Origin: Fuscovulum ytuae
GTDB taxonomy: Bacteria > Pseudomonadota > Alphaproteobacteria > Rhodobacterales > Rhodobacteraceae
Assembly (NCBI RefSeq): GCF_029953595.1
Contig: NZ_CP124535.1
Coordinates: forward strand, 1,954,001-2,018,000
Direction of reading: 5' to 3'
DNA length: 64,000 nt
The notes under the pieces are model-generated. The model was given only the letters and a program-made list of their open reading frames with translations. It ran no database searches and had not been told where the DNA came from. The position numbers were made by a program, and so were the translations under genes. Below are positions 8,292-17,997 of the stretch, piece after piece. Position 1 is the stretch's first letter, and every line of letters starts with the position of its first letter.

Positions 8292-8421
8292 ATTGCGCAG
8301 AAAGTCCTTTTGGACGGGCGTCGAGCACAGGCTTTCTTCACCCTTTCAGACGCATCCTGCATTTAATGATCGATGGTTAGGCGTCCCTCTTGCGGCGGAG
8401 GGGCGGGTGGAGATGGTGATT

Positions 8422-8442
8422 GAGTATTTGGGCCAAGATGAA
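8422..8442 (-). repeat. Dispersed TTCATCTTGG repeat
   Basis: Minus strand reads TTCATCTTGGCCCAAATACT with a final C. It lies four bases after the stop of the membrane protein gene at 8447. The identical sequence is at 50568-50588; near copies are at 50731-50751 and 60486-60506. Confidence 0.7.
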
Positions 8443-8446
8443 AGGG

Positions 8447-9532
8447 CTATGGGCCTTGCTCTTCCCCCCGCGCGGCAGCCCGGCGCAGGACGGCGAACAG
8501 GCGGGTTTGCAACGCATTGCCCAACAGGATGGAGATGGAGAGGAGAAGCGTCACCAACCCGCCCACCAATGCATAGCCGATCCCCGTGACGCGGACCGTG
8601 GCGCGCAGGAGACGGGCCTTGCCCAAGATCTCGGCCTTGGCAAGGATGCGGGGGCCAAGCGCCTCGGTCGCGTTGGCAAGGCGGCGCGCCTCCGTCGCGT
8701 CGTCAATCCGCGACAGAAGATGGAGCGCGGTGGTCGTGTCTGTGGTCTTGCGGATGCGGTCCAGATCGGCAGCGATGCTGACCAGCGGCGCAAAGGCATC
8801 TGCGCGCAGGGTAAGGGCAACATCATCAAGGCTGCGGGCGCGGCGCAGCGCGATCCAATCCACCCCATCGGTCGCGGCGCGGGTGACCAGGGACGTCAGA
8901 CGGGGCGAAAGGCGGCCCATGCCCCGGGCCAGCTTGATCCCCGAAGCGCCAAGCTTTGCCGCCGCCGAAGTCCCGCCACTGGCTACGACTGTAGCGGTCG
9001 CTCCCAGCCCCACGATGGACAGGGCAATGGCGATGCGATCCACCTCTTCGCCCGCCATATAGTCGATCCCGCCATCAAGGATTGTGGCCAGATCGCCAAT
9101 CGGGGTCAGCATGATGGGCGCTTGGCACATCAGGAAGTTCGACAGGGTGCAGGCGGCGGGGTCGAGCGTGCAGGCCGCGCAATTCGCGGCATTCGCCCAG
9201 AAGCCCGAATCCTCGGCCCAAGCGGCGGCGTATGCGGCCTGCACATCGGACGGCAAGGGTTGGCCCAGATCGGCAGCAAGGTCATGCAGCGCTTGCAGCA
9301 CCACCCAATCGCGACGGGTCGCTGCGAGGTGATCCGTGATGCGATCCGGGATGGTGCCGGGGGCAAGACGGGCGAGGGTGGCCTCGGTAGCGGCCGTGAT
9401 CTCGGCCGCCGTGGCATCGCGAAGGGGGGTGAGGTTCGGGTCAAGCGCGATACGTGCCGACGCAAGCGCCGTCAGGGCAAAAGACCCCACCAGCGCCAAG
9501 GTCAGGGCATATCGCGTCCAGCGTCGGAACAT
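8447..9532 (-). CDS. Unknown membrane protein with a cysteine cluster
   Basis: A 361-aa protein of unrecognised function. It has an N-terminal hydrophobic segment (about 9-28, signal anchor or signal peptide). A cysteine-rich patch, about residues 115-140, has spacing C-x2-C-x6-C-x7-C. A hydrophobic region follows near 172-190, and a clear transmembrane helix lies near the C-terminus (about 317-340), followed by a basic tail. The cysteines would face the periplasm if the N-terminus is a signal sequence, suggesting disulfides. It lies downstream of trpS on the same strand with a 24-bp gap and could be co-transcribed. No catalytic motif is seen. Confidence 0.75.
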   Translation of the reverse strand: MFRRWTRYALTLALVGSFALTALASARIALDPNLTPLRDATAAEITAATEATLARLAPGTIPDRITDHLAATRRDWVVLQALHDLAADLGQPLPSDVQAAYAAAWAEDSGFWANAANCAACTLDPAACTLSNFLMCQAPIMLTPIGDLATILDGGIDYMAGEEVDRIAIALSIVGLGATATVVASGGTSAAAKLGASGIKLARGMGRLSPRLTSLVTRAATDGVDWIALRRARSLDDVALTLRADAFAPLVSIAADLDRIRKTTDTTTALHLLSRIDDATEARRLANATEALGPRILAKAEILGKARLLRATVRVTGIGYALVGGLVTLLLSISILLGNALQTRLFAVLRRAAARGEEQGP

Positions 9533-9556
9533 CCACCCCCCATGGCCCGTTTCCCG

Positions 9557-10603
9557 TCAGTCACGCCGCGATCGGATCATCCCGATGATATCATAAACCT
9601 GGTCGACGATGGGGCGCGCGATGGCATCGGCGCGGGCCGCGCCTTGACCAAGGATCCGATCAATCTCGGCCGGGTCCTGCATCAGGCGGTTCATTTCCAG
9701 CGTGATCGGTTCAAGCTTTGCCACAGCCAGATCGGCCAAGGCGGGCTTGAAGGTGCCGAATTGTGCACCGGCATAATCACGGATCACCTGTTCCACAGAA
9801 TGCCCCGCCAGCGCGGCATAGATATTGACCAGATTACGCGCCTCGGGCCGATCCTTCAGCCCGTCAAGAGTGTCGGGCAAAGGTTCGGGGTCGGTCTTGG
9901 CCTTGCGGATTTTCTTCGCAATCGTGTCGGCATCATCGGTCAGGTTGATACGCGACTGATCGGATGGATCGGATTTCGACATCTTCTTGGTGCCGTCGCG
10001 CAAAGACATCACGCGCGTTGCAGCCCCCTCGATGACGGGTTCGACCACCGGGAAGAAGGTCACCCCATAGTCATTGTTGAACTTGATGGCGATGTCGCGG
10101 GTCAGTTCAAGGTGCTGCTTCTGATCCTCGCCCACAGGGACATGGGTCGCCTTATAGGCAAGGATATCGGCGGCCATCAGCGACGGATAGGCAAAGAGGC
10201 CAAGGGAAACATTCTCGCTGTTCTTCCCGGCCTTGTCCTTGAACTGGGTCATCCTGCTCATCCAGCCCATGCGGGCGATGCAGTTGAAGATCCAGCCCAG
10301 TTCGACATGGGCCGTGACTTGCGACTGGTTGAACAGGATGGACCGCGCGGGGTCGATCCCGGCGGCGATGAAGGCGGCGGCCCCTTCGCGGGTCTGCTGG
10401 CGCAGTTTTTCGGGATCCTGCCAGACGGTGATCGCGTGCATGTCGACCATGCAGTAGATCGTTTCGATCCCTTCTTCCTGCTTTTCGACAAACCGCTTGA
10501 GCGCGCCGAGATAATTGCCGAGGGTCAGCCCTCCCGAAGGCTGTATCCCCGAAAAGATGCGGGTCGGAAAGGAAGCCTGAGGCGTTTGGACCGGCTCGGC
10601 CAT
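9557..10603 (-). CDS. trpS: Tryptophanyl-tRNA synthetase
   Basis: A 348-aa class I aminoacyl-tRNA synthetase that charges tRNA(Trp). The [18 protein letters not shown] segment (18-35) carries the HIGH-type motif and KMSKS lies at 207-211. Length is normal for bacterial TrpS. The start at 10603 begins MAEPVQTP, a typical short leader. It is divergent from the rhomboid-like gene, with 82 bp between them, and is followed by the unknown membrane protein gene. Confidence 0.97.
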   Translation of the reverse strand: MAEPVQTPQASFPTRIFSGIQPSGGLTLGNYLGALKRFVEKQEEGIETIYCMVDMHAITVWQDPEKLRQQTREGAAAFIAAGIDPARSILFNQSQVTAHVELGWIFNCIARMGWMSRMTQFKDKAGKNSENVSLGLFAYPSLMAADILAYKATHVPVGEDQKQHLELTRDIAIKFNNDYGVTFFPVVEPVIEGAATRVMSLRDGTKKMSKSDPSDQSRINLTDDADTIAKKIRKAKTDPEPLPDTLDGLKDRPEARNLVNIYAALAGHSVEQVIRDYAGAQFGTFKPALADLAVAKLEPITLEMNRLMQDPAEIDRILGQGAARADAIARPIVDQVYDIIGMIRSRRD

Positions 10604-10685
10604 GATATCGCTCCGTCTGGAAAAGGTCGCGGTTTCCGCTTAACGATGCGGCGACGGGGCGTCAATCGACGCCCGCCCCCGATCG

Positions 10686-11384
10686 ATGAGTATAGGCCCG
10701 ATGCAGGACCGCAATGCCCCGCCGTTGAACCCGTTGCCCGCAATCGTCTGGGTGCTGGCCTTACCGATCATCGCGATGGAAGTGGTGGTCGGACTTGGCG
10801 AAGCCGGGATCCTTGGCGGGATCGATGGAGCGGGCTGGCGCTTGCAGGCGTTGGAGCGGTTCGTGTTTTCGCCCCCTCTGATGGAGGCGATGATGGCGCG
10901 GGGGGAATATCCCCCTCAGCAGGTGATGCGTCTGGTGACCTATCCCTTTGTCCATGGATCGACGACGCATGCGCTCTTCGTCGTGGTTATCCTTCTGGCC
11001 TTGGGAAAGATGGTCGGCGAGGTGTTCCGCTGGTGGGCCGTTCTGGTGGTCTTTTTTGGCGCGGCACTGGCGGGAGCCTTTGCCTATATGCTGGTGCCGG
11101 GAAATTCCGCCCCGCTGTTTGGGGGTTATCCCGCGACTTATGGGTTGATCGGCGGGTTCACCTTTCTGCTTTGGGTCAATCTGGCAGCCGTAGGGGCGAA
11201 CAAGTACCGCGCCTTCAGCCTGATCGGGTTCCTTTTGGCGATCCAGTTGCTTTTCGGACTGCTGTTCGGGGGCGGCTACGAATGGGTGGCGGATGTGTCG
11301 GGGTTCGTCGCAGGGTTCCTGCTATCGTTCTTGGTGAGCCCGGGCGGCTGGGGCCGGGTCTTGGACAAGATCCGTCAGCGCTGA
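10686..11384 (+). CDS. Rhomboid-fold membrane protein lacking the catalytic dyad
   Basis: A 232-aa protein with about six membrane helices and the rhomboid landmarks YPFVHGSTTHALF (86-98) and an E-rich helix after it. At the GxSG position of helix 4 it reads GGYPATYGLIGG (146-157), so the nucleophile serine is replaced by Tyr148. In helix 6 the AHxxGFxxG motif reads ADVSGFVAG (202-210), with Asp203 instead of histidine. It is therefore unlikely to be a protease and more like an iRhom/derlin-type pseudoenzyme that binds membrane clients. Start could also be the ATG at 10701. Its 3' end overlaps murJ by 10 bp, tail to tail. Confidence 0.8.
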   Translation: MSIGPMQDRNAPPLNPLPAIVWVLALPIIAMEVVVGLGEAGILGGIDGAGWRLQALERFVFSPPLMEAMMARGEYPPQQVMRLVTYPFVHGSTTHALFVVVILLALGKMVGEVFRWWAVLVVFFGAALAGAFAYMLVPGNSAPLFGGYPATYGLIGGFTFLLWVNLAAVGANKYRAFSLIGFLLAIQLLFGLLFGGGYEWVADVSGFVAGFLLSFLVSPGGWGRVLDKIRQR

Positions 11385-12919
11385 CGGCGCAGCGCAGATT
11401 TGAGATCCGCTGGCCGAATCGCGCCAAGTCCAAGGGCGGCGAGGGCGTAACTGGACATGCCAAGCACAACCAAAAGGGCCAAGGCGACGTAGCGCCAGCC
11501 TTCGGTGCCAAGCATTGGGCCGAGCAGGACCATAGCGAACCAGAGCACGCCGCCCATCAGGCAGGACGCAATCAGGATGCGGGGCAAACGCTGGCGGAAG
11601 CGGGTGTCGAACCGCGCCTCGTCACCCATCTTGCGGGTGCCAAGCCAAAGCTGCAGGACCATGATCCAACCGGAAAGGGTGGTCGCAAGGGCGGCTGCAG
11701 AAAAGCCGATCACGGGCAGCAGCCCCACCGCGATGGCGGCATTCACGATCATCGACCAGACGGCAAAGCGGAAAGGGCTGCGGGTGTCCTCGCGGGCGTA
11801 GTAAAGCGGCTGAAACACCTTGTGCAGCACGAAGGCGGGCAGGCCCGCGCCGTAAATGGCCAGTGCAAGGGCGGTCGCCGCCGCATCATCGGGGCCAAAG
11901 GCACCGCGCTGGTAAAGAACCGTGCAGAGCGGCAGCGCGATCACCACAAGCGCGACCGCGGCGGGGATTGTCAGGAAAAGCGCGAATTCTGTACCACGGT
12001 TGAAGGAGGCCCGCCCCCCTTCGGCATCCCCGGCCCGCAAGCGGCGGGAGAGATCAGGCAAAAGGACGGTTCCCACCGCGATGGCCACCACGCCCAGCGG
12101 GAGTTGGTAAAGCCGATCTGCGTAGGAAAGCCAAGCCACCGCACCCTCGGTGAAAGAGGCGACCTGACGGCCGACGAGCAGATTGACCTGCACCACCCCC
12201 CCCGCCAAAACAGCGGGCGCGGCGATCACCGCAAGCCGCCGCAGATCGGGCGTCAGGCGCGGCAGACCCGGGGCAAAGCGGAAGCCCGCGCGATGGGCAG
12301 AAACCCAAGTGAACGCCAGTTGCGCGATACCCGTGAGCGGCACGGTCCAGGCCAAGGTCAGCCCCATATCCCAACCCGCACGGTCGGCGATCAGCATTGC
12401 GGCGATGAACATCAGGTTCATCAGGACGGGCACGAAACTGGCCTCGGTAAAGCGGCCAAAGGCGTTCAGAACCCCCGAAAGCAAGGCCACGAGCGAGATG
12501 AACAGGATATAGACAAAGGAGATACGCCCAAAAAGCACGGCAAGGTCAAAGCGTTCATCCCCCACGAAGCCAGAGGCCATCAGCCAGACCAGCCAAGGCA
12601 TCGCAACCGTGCCAATCACGGAAAAGACAATCAGCACGGTGGCCAAACCGTTGAAGGCGTCACGGGCGAACCCGGCCGCATCTTCGCCGCCTTCCAGCTT
12701 TTTCGAAAACATCGGCACGAAGGCCATGTTGAAGGCCCCTTCCGCGAAAAAGCGGCGGAACATGTTCGGCAGCGAGAAGGCCACGAGGAAGGCCTCGGCC
12801 ACCGGGCCCGCGCCAAGATAGGCGGCCATCATCACGTCGCGGGCAAAACCCGCACCGCGCGACAGGAGTGTCCATCCCCCGACGGTGATGATGGAGCGGA
12901 TCAAACGGATAGGCTGCAT
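11375..12919 (-). CDS. murJ: Lipid II flippase MurJ
   Basis: A 514-aa MVF/MOP-superfamily polytopic membrane protein (about 14 helices), the expected MurJ length. The N-terminal region with the SRGAGFARDVMMAAYLG and FRRFFAEGAFNMAFVP signatures is characteristic. It flips the peptidoglycan precursor lipid II across the inner membrane. The start lies 3 bp after the glnD stop, so glnD-murJ form an operon, an arrangement I associate with many alphaproteobacteria. Confidence 0.95.
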   Translation of the reverse strand: MQPIRLIRSIITVGGWTLLSRGAGFARDVMMAAYLGAGPVAEAFLVAFSLPNMFRRFFAEGAFNMAFVPMFSKKLEGGEDAAGFARDAFNGLATVLIVFSVIGTVAMPWLVWLMASGFVGDERFDLAVLFGRISFVYILFISLVALLSGVLNAFGRFTEASFVPVLMNLMFIAAMLIADRAGWDMGLTLAWTVPLTGIAQLAFTWVSAHRAGFRFAPGLPRLTPDLRRLAVIAAPAVLAGGVVQVNLLVGRQVASFTEGAVAWLSYADRLYQLPLGVVAIAVGTVLLPDLSRRLRAGDAEGGRASFNRGTEFALFLTIPAAVALVVIALPLCTVLYQRGAFGPDDAAATALALAIYGAGLPAFVLHKVFQPLYYAREDTRSPFRFAVWSMIVNAAIAVGLLPVIGFSAAALATTLSGWIMVLQLWLGTRKMGDEARFDTRFRQRLPRILIASCLMGGVLWFAMVLLGPMLGTEGWRYVALALLVVLGMSSYALAALGLGAIRPADLKSALRRQR

Positions 12920-12922
12920 TCC

Positions 12923-15745
12923 CTACCCCTGCGCCCGTTCCGCGCCTTCGGCTATGGCCTGACGCAGTTTCTTTTCCAGCGCCTCTTGCTTGGACTTGGC
13001 GTGGAGCTTGAGGCCGAACATGTCTTTCACATAGAAACTGTCCACCACCTGCGCGCCGAAAGTCGCGATGACGGCAGAGGCTATGTAGATGTTATTGTTG
13101 GCCAATGTCCGGGTCAGATCGTAAAGAAGGCCGGGCCGATCGCGGGTATCCACCTCGATGATCGTGTAGATGTCAGACCCTTCATTGTCGAAGGTGATAT
13201 GGGTCGGGAAGCGGAATTCGCGTTCGCGTTTCTTGACCTTGTCGCGGTCCTTCAAGGCGTCACGGGCGACCACCTCTCCATTGAGCGTCTTGCGGATCAT
13301 CTGGCTCAGGCGCGGCAGGCGGGCGACTTCGTAGGGTTTGCCCTCGCTGTCCTGCACCCAGAAGACGGCGGTCGCATAGCCATCCTTGGAGGTGTAGGTC
13401 CGCGCGTCCACCACATTGGCCCCGACCAGAGCCAAGGCCCCCGCAAGGCGCGAAAAGATGCCGGGGTGATCGGCCAGCGCGAAGCAGGCCCGCGTGGCAT
13501 CTCGGCCATCGTCGGGATGCAGGTCGATACGGATCTCGCTATCGGGAAGATCCTTCAGAAGCCGGGCGAAGACGACATGGGTGTCGGTCGAAAGCCCCTG
13601 CCAATAGGGGGCGTAATGGCGCCCCGCCTCGCGCCGCAGATCGGCAGCGGACCATTCGGCCAGCCGTTCGCGCATAGCACGTTTCGCCTCATCTTCGCGG
13701 TTTTCGCGGTTGAGGGATTCAAGACCGCCTTCCAACGCCTCTGCCGTCTGGCCGAACAGGGACCGCAGGAGCATGGCTTTCCAGTTGTTCCATGTTCCGG
13801 GGCCGACACCCCGAATATCGCAAACCGTCAGGACGGTAAGCAGATCAAGCCGCCTGCGCGTCTTCACCGCCTTGGCGAAATCGCGCACCGTGCGCGGGTC
13901 GCCCAGATCGCGCTTTTGCGCCGTGTCAGACATCAAAAGGTGATAGCGGACCAACCATTCGACCGTTTCGGTTTCATCCTGCGTCAGGCCAAGGCGGGCG
14001 CAGACGCGGCGGGCGATCTGCGCGCCAAGGATGGAATGGTCTTCGGGTCGCCCTTTGCCGATATCGTGCAGGAACAGCGCGACATAAAGGATTTTGCGGT
14101 TCACCCCTGCCTTGAGGATGCTGGAAGCGACCGGCAGCTCTTCCAGAAGCTCTTCCCGTTCGATCTGCGCGAGGACCGAGATGCATTGGATGATATGTTC
14201 GTCCACCGTGTAGTGATGGTAGACGTTGAACTGCATCATCGCGACGATGGGTTCGAATTCGGGAATGAACGCCGCGAGTACGCCCAATTCGTTCATCCGC
14301 CGTAGGGCGCGTTCCGGGTTGCCGTGTTTCAGGAGAAGATCAAGGAAGATGCGGACCGCCTCGGGGTCGGATTGCATGTCTTCGTCGATCAGGTCGAGAT
14401 GGGTCGTGATCTGGCGCATCACATTGGGATGCAGCAGGTATCCGGTGCGCAGCGCCTCTTCGAAGACGCGCAGGATATTGAGCTTGTCGGCGAAGAAGCG
14501 GCGTGGATCGACAAGATCAAGCCGCCCCTGCACCAGCTTGTAGCCCGCCTTCACCCGTTTCGTCCGCTTGAAAAGGCCGAAAAGGCTGGCCTCTGGTTTG
14601 GCGTGGCGGGCCTCAAGTTCCGTCAGGAAGACGCGGGTCAGTTCGCCCACGCGGGTGGCGTGACGGAAATAGTCCTGCATGAAATGTTCGACGGCCCGAC
14701 GACCGCCCTTGTCGGCATAGCCCATGCGTGCGGCCACCTCGACCTGAAGGTCGAAGGTGAGCTGATCCATCGCCCGCCCGGAAATCAGGTGCAGATGGCA
14801 GCGCACGGCCCAGAGAAAATCTTCGGCACGGGTGAAGATGTCATATTCATCGCGAGTCAGAAGCCCCGCCGCGACAAGCCCCTCTGCCGAGGAAACCCGG
14901 TTTAGGTATTTGCCGATCCAATACAGCGTTTGCAGATCGCGCAGGCCGCCCTTCCCCTCTTTCACGTTGGGTTCAAGGACATAGCGCTGCCCGCCTTGGC
15001 GACGGTGACGGTCGGCGCGTTCTTTCAGCTTGGCATCGATGAATTCGGGACCGGTGTTGCGGAAGAGGTCGCCCCAAAGCCTGTCGCCCAGATCAAGGGC
15101 GAGGGGTTCGAACCCGGCGATGAAGCGATGCTCCAGCAGGGCCGTGCGGATCGTGATGTCTTCACGTCCAAGGCGAAGGCAATCCCTAACCGTGCGCGAC
15201 GCATGGCCGACCTTCAGCTTCAGGTCCCACAGGATGTAGAGCATGGATTCGATCACTGACTCGGCCCAGGGCGTGATCTTCCACGGCGTCAGGAACAGCA
15301 GGTCCACATCGGAATGCGGGGCCATTTCGGCCCGGCCAAACCCACCCACGGCAAGGACGGCCATCCGCTCTGCCTCGGTCGGGTTGGCCAAAGGGTGAAG
15401 GTGGTGTCGGGCGATGTCAAAGGCGGTTGCGACAAGGATATCGGTCAGATGCGCCTGCGCGCGGATCATGGCGCGGGCGTCATGCGGGCGGGTCGAAAAG
15501 GCGGCGGCAAGGGCCGCGTTGCCCTGCGCGCGCGCATCAGACAGGTGGCGCACGGCGATGGCACGGGCCGCGCGGGGATCTGCGGCGGCGGGCAGATCGG
15601 CAAGGATCGCCGCGCGCAGGGTGGCGGCGTCGATGATCTGCGCCACTGGCAGGATCAGGCCACTCGGGGCATCGGGGAAGAACCGGTCCGTCTGCATGCG
15701 TTCGCTCTGCGTCGAACCGGATCGGGCCGTAGGGGCCTTGGTCAT
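12923..15745 (-). CDS. glnD: PII uridylyltransferase/uridylyl-removing enzyme
   Basis: A 940-aa nitrogen-status sensor that uridylylates and deuridylylates PII proteins. Domains in order: nucleotidyltransferase (GGFGRAEMAPHSDVDLL at 134-150), helical linker, HD hydrolase domain near 555 (LFLHDIGKGRPEDHS), and two C-terminal ACT domains near 765 and 880 that bind glutamine. I use the ATG at 15745 (MTKAPTARS) since the longer reading runs into the end of the LpoA-like gene. It is followed directly by murJ. Confidence 0.95.
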   Translation of the reverse strand: MTKAPTARSGSTQSERMQTDRFFPDAPSGLILPVAQIIDAATLRAAILADLPAAADPRAARAIAVRHLSDARAQGNAALAAAFSTRPHDARAMIRAQAHLTDILVATAFDIARHHLHPLANPTEAERMAVLAVGGFGRAEMAPHSDVDLLFLTPWKITPWAESVIESMLYILWDLKLKVGHASRTVRDCLRLGREDITIRTALLEHRFIAGFEPLALDLGDRLWGDLFRNTGPEFIDAKLKERADRHRRQGGQRYVLEPNVKEGKGGLRDLQTLYWIGKYLNRVSSAEGLVAAGLLTRDEYDIFTRAEDFLWAVRCHLHLISGRAMDQLTFDLQVEVAARMGYADKGGRRAVEHFMQDYFRHATRVGELTRVFLTELEARHAKPEASLFGLFKRTKRVKAGYKLVQGRLDLVDPRRFFADKLNILRVFEEALRTGYLLHPNVMRQITTHLDLIDEDMQSDPEAVRIFLDLLLKHGNPERALRRMNELGVLAAFIPEFEPIVAMMQFNVYHHYTVDEHIIQCISVLAQIEREELLEELPVASSILKAGVNRKILYVALFLHDIGKGRPEDHSILGAQIARRVCARLGLTQDETETVEWLVRYHLLMSDTAQKRDLGDPRTVRDFAKAVKTRRRLDLLTVLTVCDIRGVGPGTWNNWKAMLLRSLFGQTAEALEGGLESLNRENREDEAKRAMRERLAEWSAADLRREAGRHYAPYWQGLSTDTHVVFARLLKDLPDSEIRIDLHPDDGRDATRACFALADHPGIFSRLAGALALVGANVVDARTYTSKDGYATAVFWVQDSEGKPYEVARLPRLSQMIRKTLNGEVVARDALKDRDKVKKREREFRFPTHITFDNEGSDIYTIIEVDTRDRPGLLYDLTRTLANNNIYIASAVIATFGAQVVDSFYVKDMFGLKLHAKSKQEALEKKLRQAIAEGAERAQG

Positions 15746-15767
15746 GATCTGGGGCTGCGTGCGGTTG

Positions 15768-16925
15768 TCAGAACCCGGCCCCGCCAAAGCTGCGCGGGGC
15801 AGGATCGATGACAGTGACGGTGTTGTTCTGGATACGTGCGACGGCCAGCCCGCGTTCATTCGTGCCATTGGCCAGCAGGCGGAAGACGCCGTTCACGCCG
15901 GCGAAACCCGCCCCCTGCGTAAGCGAGGCCCGATCCAGACCACGGCCCTGTTTGGCCAAGGCACCAATGGCGGCGATGCCGTCATAAGCTATCGCCGACA
16001 CGGGATGCGGCTGTTCGCCGAAGGTGGATTGGTAGCGCGCCTGATACTGCCCGAACAGCCCGGGATCGGGCATTGCGAAGATACCCCCCTGCACCCCCGG
16101 CAGGGCAAGTGTCGCGGCCGGAATGTCCCAGCGCGTCAGGCCAACATATTGGGTGATCGTGGGATCAACCCCGTTTTCCGACAACAGCTGCGTCACGAGC
16201 GGCAGGGCGCCGGCCGTGTCGGCCGTCAGGAAGACGGCCTGCGCGCCCGAAGATTTCGCTTGGGCTGCAAGTTGCGGGATCGCCTGCACGATGCCGTTTT
16301 GCGAAAATTCGTAACTGCCCGTCGCCACCACGCTGCCCCCTGCGGCGGCAACACCGGCCTGAATGGCCGTGCGCCCGGCTTCGCCTTGCGCGTTGCGGTC
16401 ATGAATGATCATGACCTGCGATTTGCCCGCGCGCACGGCATAGCTGGCCAGACGACGCGCGGTGTTGTCGAAGGTGGGGCCAAGGACGAAGACATTGCCA
16501 CCCGCAATGGCCGGGTTGTTCGAGAATGACAGAACATTCACCCCTGCCGAAGCAACGGCAAGGCCCGCTGCATTCGCCTCTTCTGCGAAGACGGGGCCAA
16601 GAATGACCTTTGCGCCTTCCGCAACCGCGCGCGAGGCGGCGGCAGAAGCCTGCGCCGCTTGGCCTGCCGTCGGATAGATGCGCAGATCAATCTGCACTCC
16701 GGCCAGATCGCCTATGGCCATGCGCGCCGCATTCTCGATCGACCGGGCAAGAAGTTGGTCGCTTGCCTGCCCAGACCCCGAAGGCACCAACAGAGCGACC
16801 TGCACGGGGCCACCCTGTGAGACGGAGGGGCCAGAGGTCGGCTGACAGGCGGCAAGAGCGAGGGCCGAAAGGGCCAAAACGGCCTTGCCCAGCGACTTGC
16901 GGGCGGTGCGCAAAACAGAGAACAT
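15768..16925 (-). CDS. LpoA-like penicillin-binding-protein activator lipoprotein
   Basis: A 385-aa lipoprotein: the signal peptide ends in a LALAAC lipobox with Cys27. The rest is a type I periplasmic-binding fold (ABC-type branched-chain amino acid receptor-like, with VALLVPSGSG near the start of the mature part). Alphaproteobacterial proteins of this type are annotated as the LpoA C-terminal domain and are thought to bind outer-membrane-side peptidoglycan synthase partners. It is divergent from rsmI, the neighbour also seen beside lpoA in gammaproteobacteria, which supports the call. It lacks the N-terminal TPR half of E. coli LpoA. Confidence 0.8.
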   Translation of the reverse strand: MFSVLRTARKSLGKAVLALSALALAACQPTSGPSVSQGGPVQVALLVPSGSGQASDQLLARSIENAARMAIGDLAGVQIDLRIYPTAGQAAQASAAASRAVAEGAKVILGPVFAEEANAAGLAVASAGVNVLSFSNNPAIAGGNVFVLGPTFDNTARRLASYAVRAGKSQVMIIHDRNAQGEAGRTAIQAGVAAAGGSVVATGSYEFSQNGIVQAIPQLAAQAKSSGAQAVFLTADTAGALPLVTQLLSENGVDPTITQYVGLTRWDIPAATLALPGVQGGIFAMPDPGLFGQYQARYQSTFGEQPHPVSAIAYDGIAAIGALAKQGRGLDRASLTQGAGFAGVNGVFRLLANGTNERGLAVARIQNNTVTVIDPAPRSFGGAGF

Positions 16926-17050
16926 GCGGTTTCCTCACTCCCTTACCGGCGATGGCAACCCGGAATGGAACGCATCGCCCAAACATCGCTCTGCAGGTTA
17001 AGGGGTTCCACTTGGGATGTAAACTTGTCAGGGGGAAGGCGGGCAATGTC

Positions 17051-17056
17051 AGGAGG
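17051..17056 (+). promoter_or_regulatory. Strong ribosome binding site of rsmI
   Basis: AGGAGG lies nine bases upstream of the ATG at 17066 and fixes this start. Longer readings begin inside the divergent lipoprotein gene. Confidence 0.75.
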
Positions 17057-17065
17057 GCTTCGGGC

Positions 17066-17941
17066 ATGACTTCGCCGGGAACGGTTTGGGAAAAGCGGGC
17101 ACTGGCGCGGGGGCTTTATCTGGTGGCCACGCCGATCGGGGCGGCGCGGGATATCACGCTGCGCGCCCTTGATATCCTTGCGTCAGCTGAGGTGCTGGCG
17201 GCGGAAGATACACGGACCCTGCGCCATTTGATGGAAATTCACGGCATCCCTCTGGACGGGCGGCCGCTTGTGCCCTGCCACGACCATAATGAAGGGGAGG
17301 CGGCGGGCAGGCTGGTGGCGGCAGTTGCCGAGGGGAAGTCGGTCGCCTATGCCAGCGAAGCGGGGACGCCCCTGGTTTCGGATCCGGGCTTTGCACTGGC
17401 GCGCGCCATGGTGGCGGCGGATCTGCCAGTGACAGCGGCACCGGGGCCTTCGGCGGTGCTCTGCGCGCTGGCGGTGGCGGGGCTGCCATCGGACCGGTTT
17501 CTTTTCGCAGGCTTTCCACCCCCGGCACAGGCGGCACGGCGCGTCTTTCTGGATGGGCTGAAAGCTGTACAGGCGACGCTGGTTTTCTATGAATCACCGC
17601 GCCGATTGCCGGCGCTTTTATCCGATCTGGCGGACCGTCTGGGTGGCGCGCGCGATGCCGCAATTTGTCGGGAACTGACCAAGCGCTTCGAAGAGGTGCG
17701 GCGCGGACCGCTGGACCAGCTTGCGGCGGACTATGCAGATACACAGGTGAAGGGTGAGGTGGTCGTGCTGGTCAACCGTGCCGCGCCCGAAACGACGGAA
17801 ACAGCAACATGGGAAGCCGCGCTGGATGAGGCCATGGCGCGGATGAGCGTAAAGGATGCCGCCGCGATGGTGGCCGAGGCCTTCGATCTGCCCAGACGGG
17901 ATGTGTATCAGGCAGCACTGCGCAAGGGGAAAGGGGATTAG
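17066..17941 (+). CDS. rsmI: 16S rRNA (cytidine(1402)-2'-O)-methyltransferase
   Basis: A 291-aa tetrapyrrole-methylase-fold enzyme using SAM to 2'-O-methylate C1402 of 16S rRNA. Signature stretches are LYLVATPIGAARDITLRAL at the N-terminus, AEDTRTLRHL, and YASEAGTPLVSDPG in the SAM pocket, followed by PGPSAVLCAL. Start at 17066 is supported by AGGAGG. It is divergent from the LpoA-like gene and followed by yraN, a common order in proteobacteria. Confidence 0.95.
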   Translation: MTSPGTVWEKRALARGLYLVATPIGAARDITLRALDILASAEVLAAEDTRTLRHLMEIHGIPLDGRPLVPCHDHNEGEAAGRLVAAVAEGKSVAYASEAGTPLVSDPGFALARAMVAADLPVTAAPGPSAVLCALAVAGLPSDRFLFAGFPPPAQAARRVFLDGLKAVQATLVFYESPRRLPALLSDLADRLGGARDAAICRELTKRFEEVRRGPLDQLAADYADTQVKGEVVVLVNRAAPETTETATWEAALDEAMARMSVKDAAAMVAEAFDLPRRDVYQAALRKGKGD

Positions 17942-17997
17942 GGGAAAATTCGCTTCTTTGGTTCAGAGTGAGTCGGAAAGAAGGAATGGGGAAGGCG

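Noticed and set aside
8420-14305. 1961-codon plus-strand open frame across several minus-strand genes
   Set aside because: It runs antisense through the membrane protein gene, trpS, murJ and glnD, and in a different register through the plus-strand rhomboid-like gene; low stop frequency at high GC explains it.
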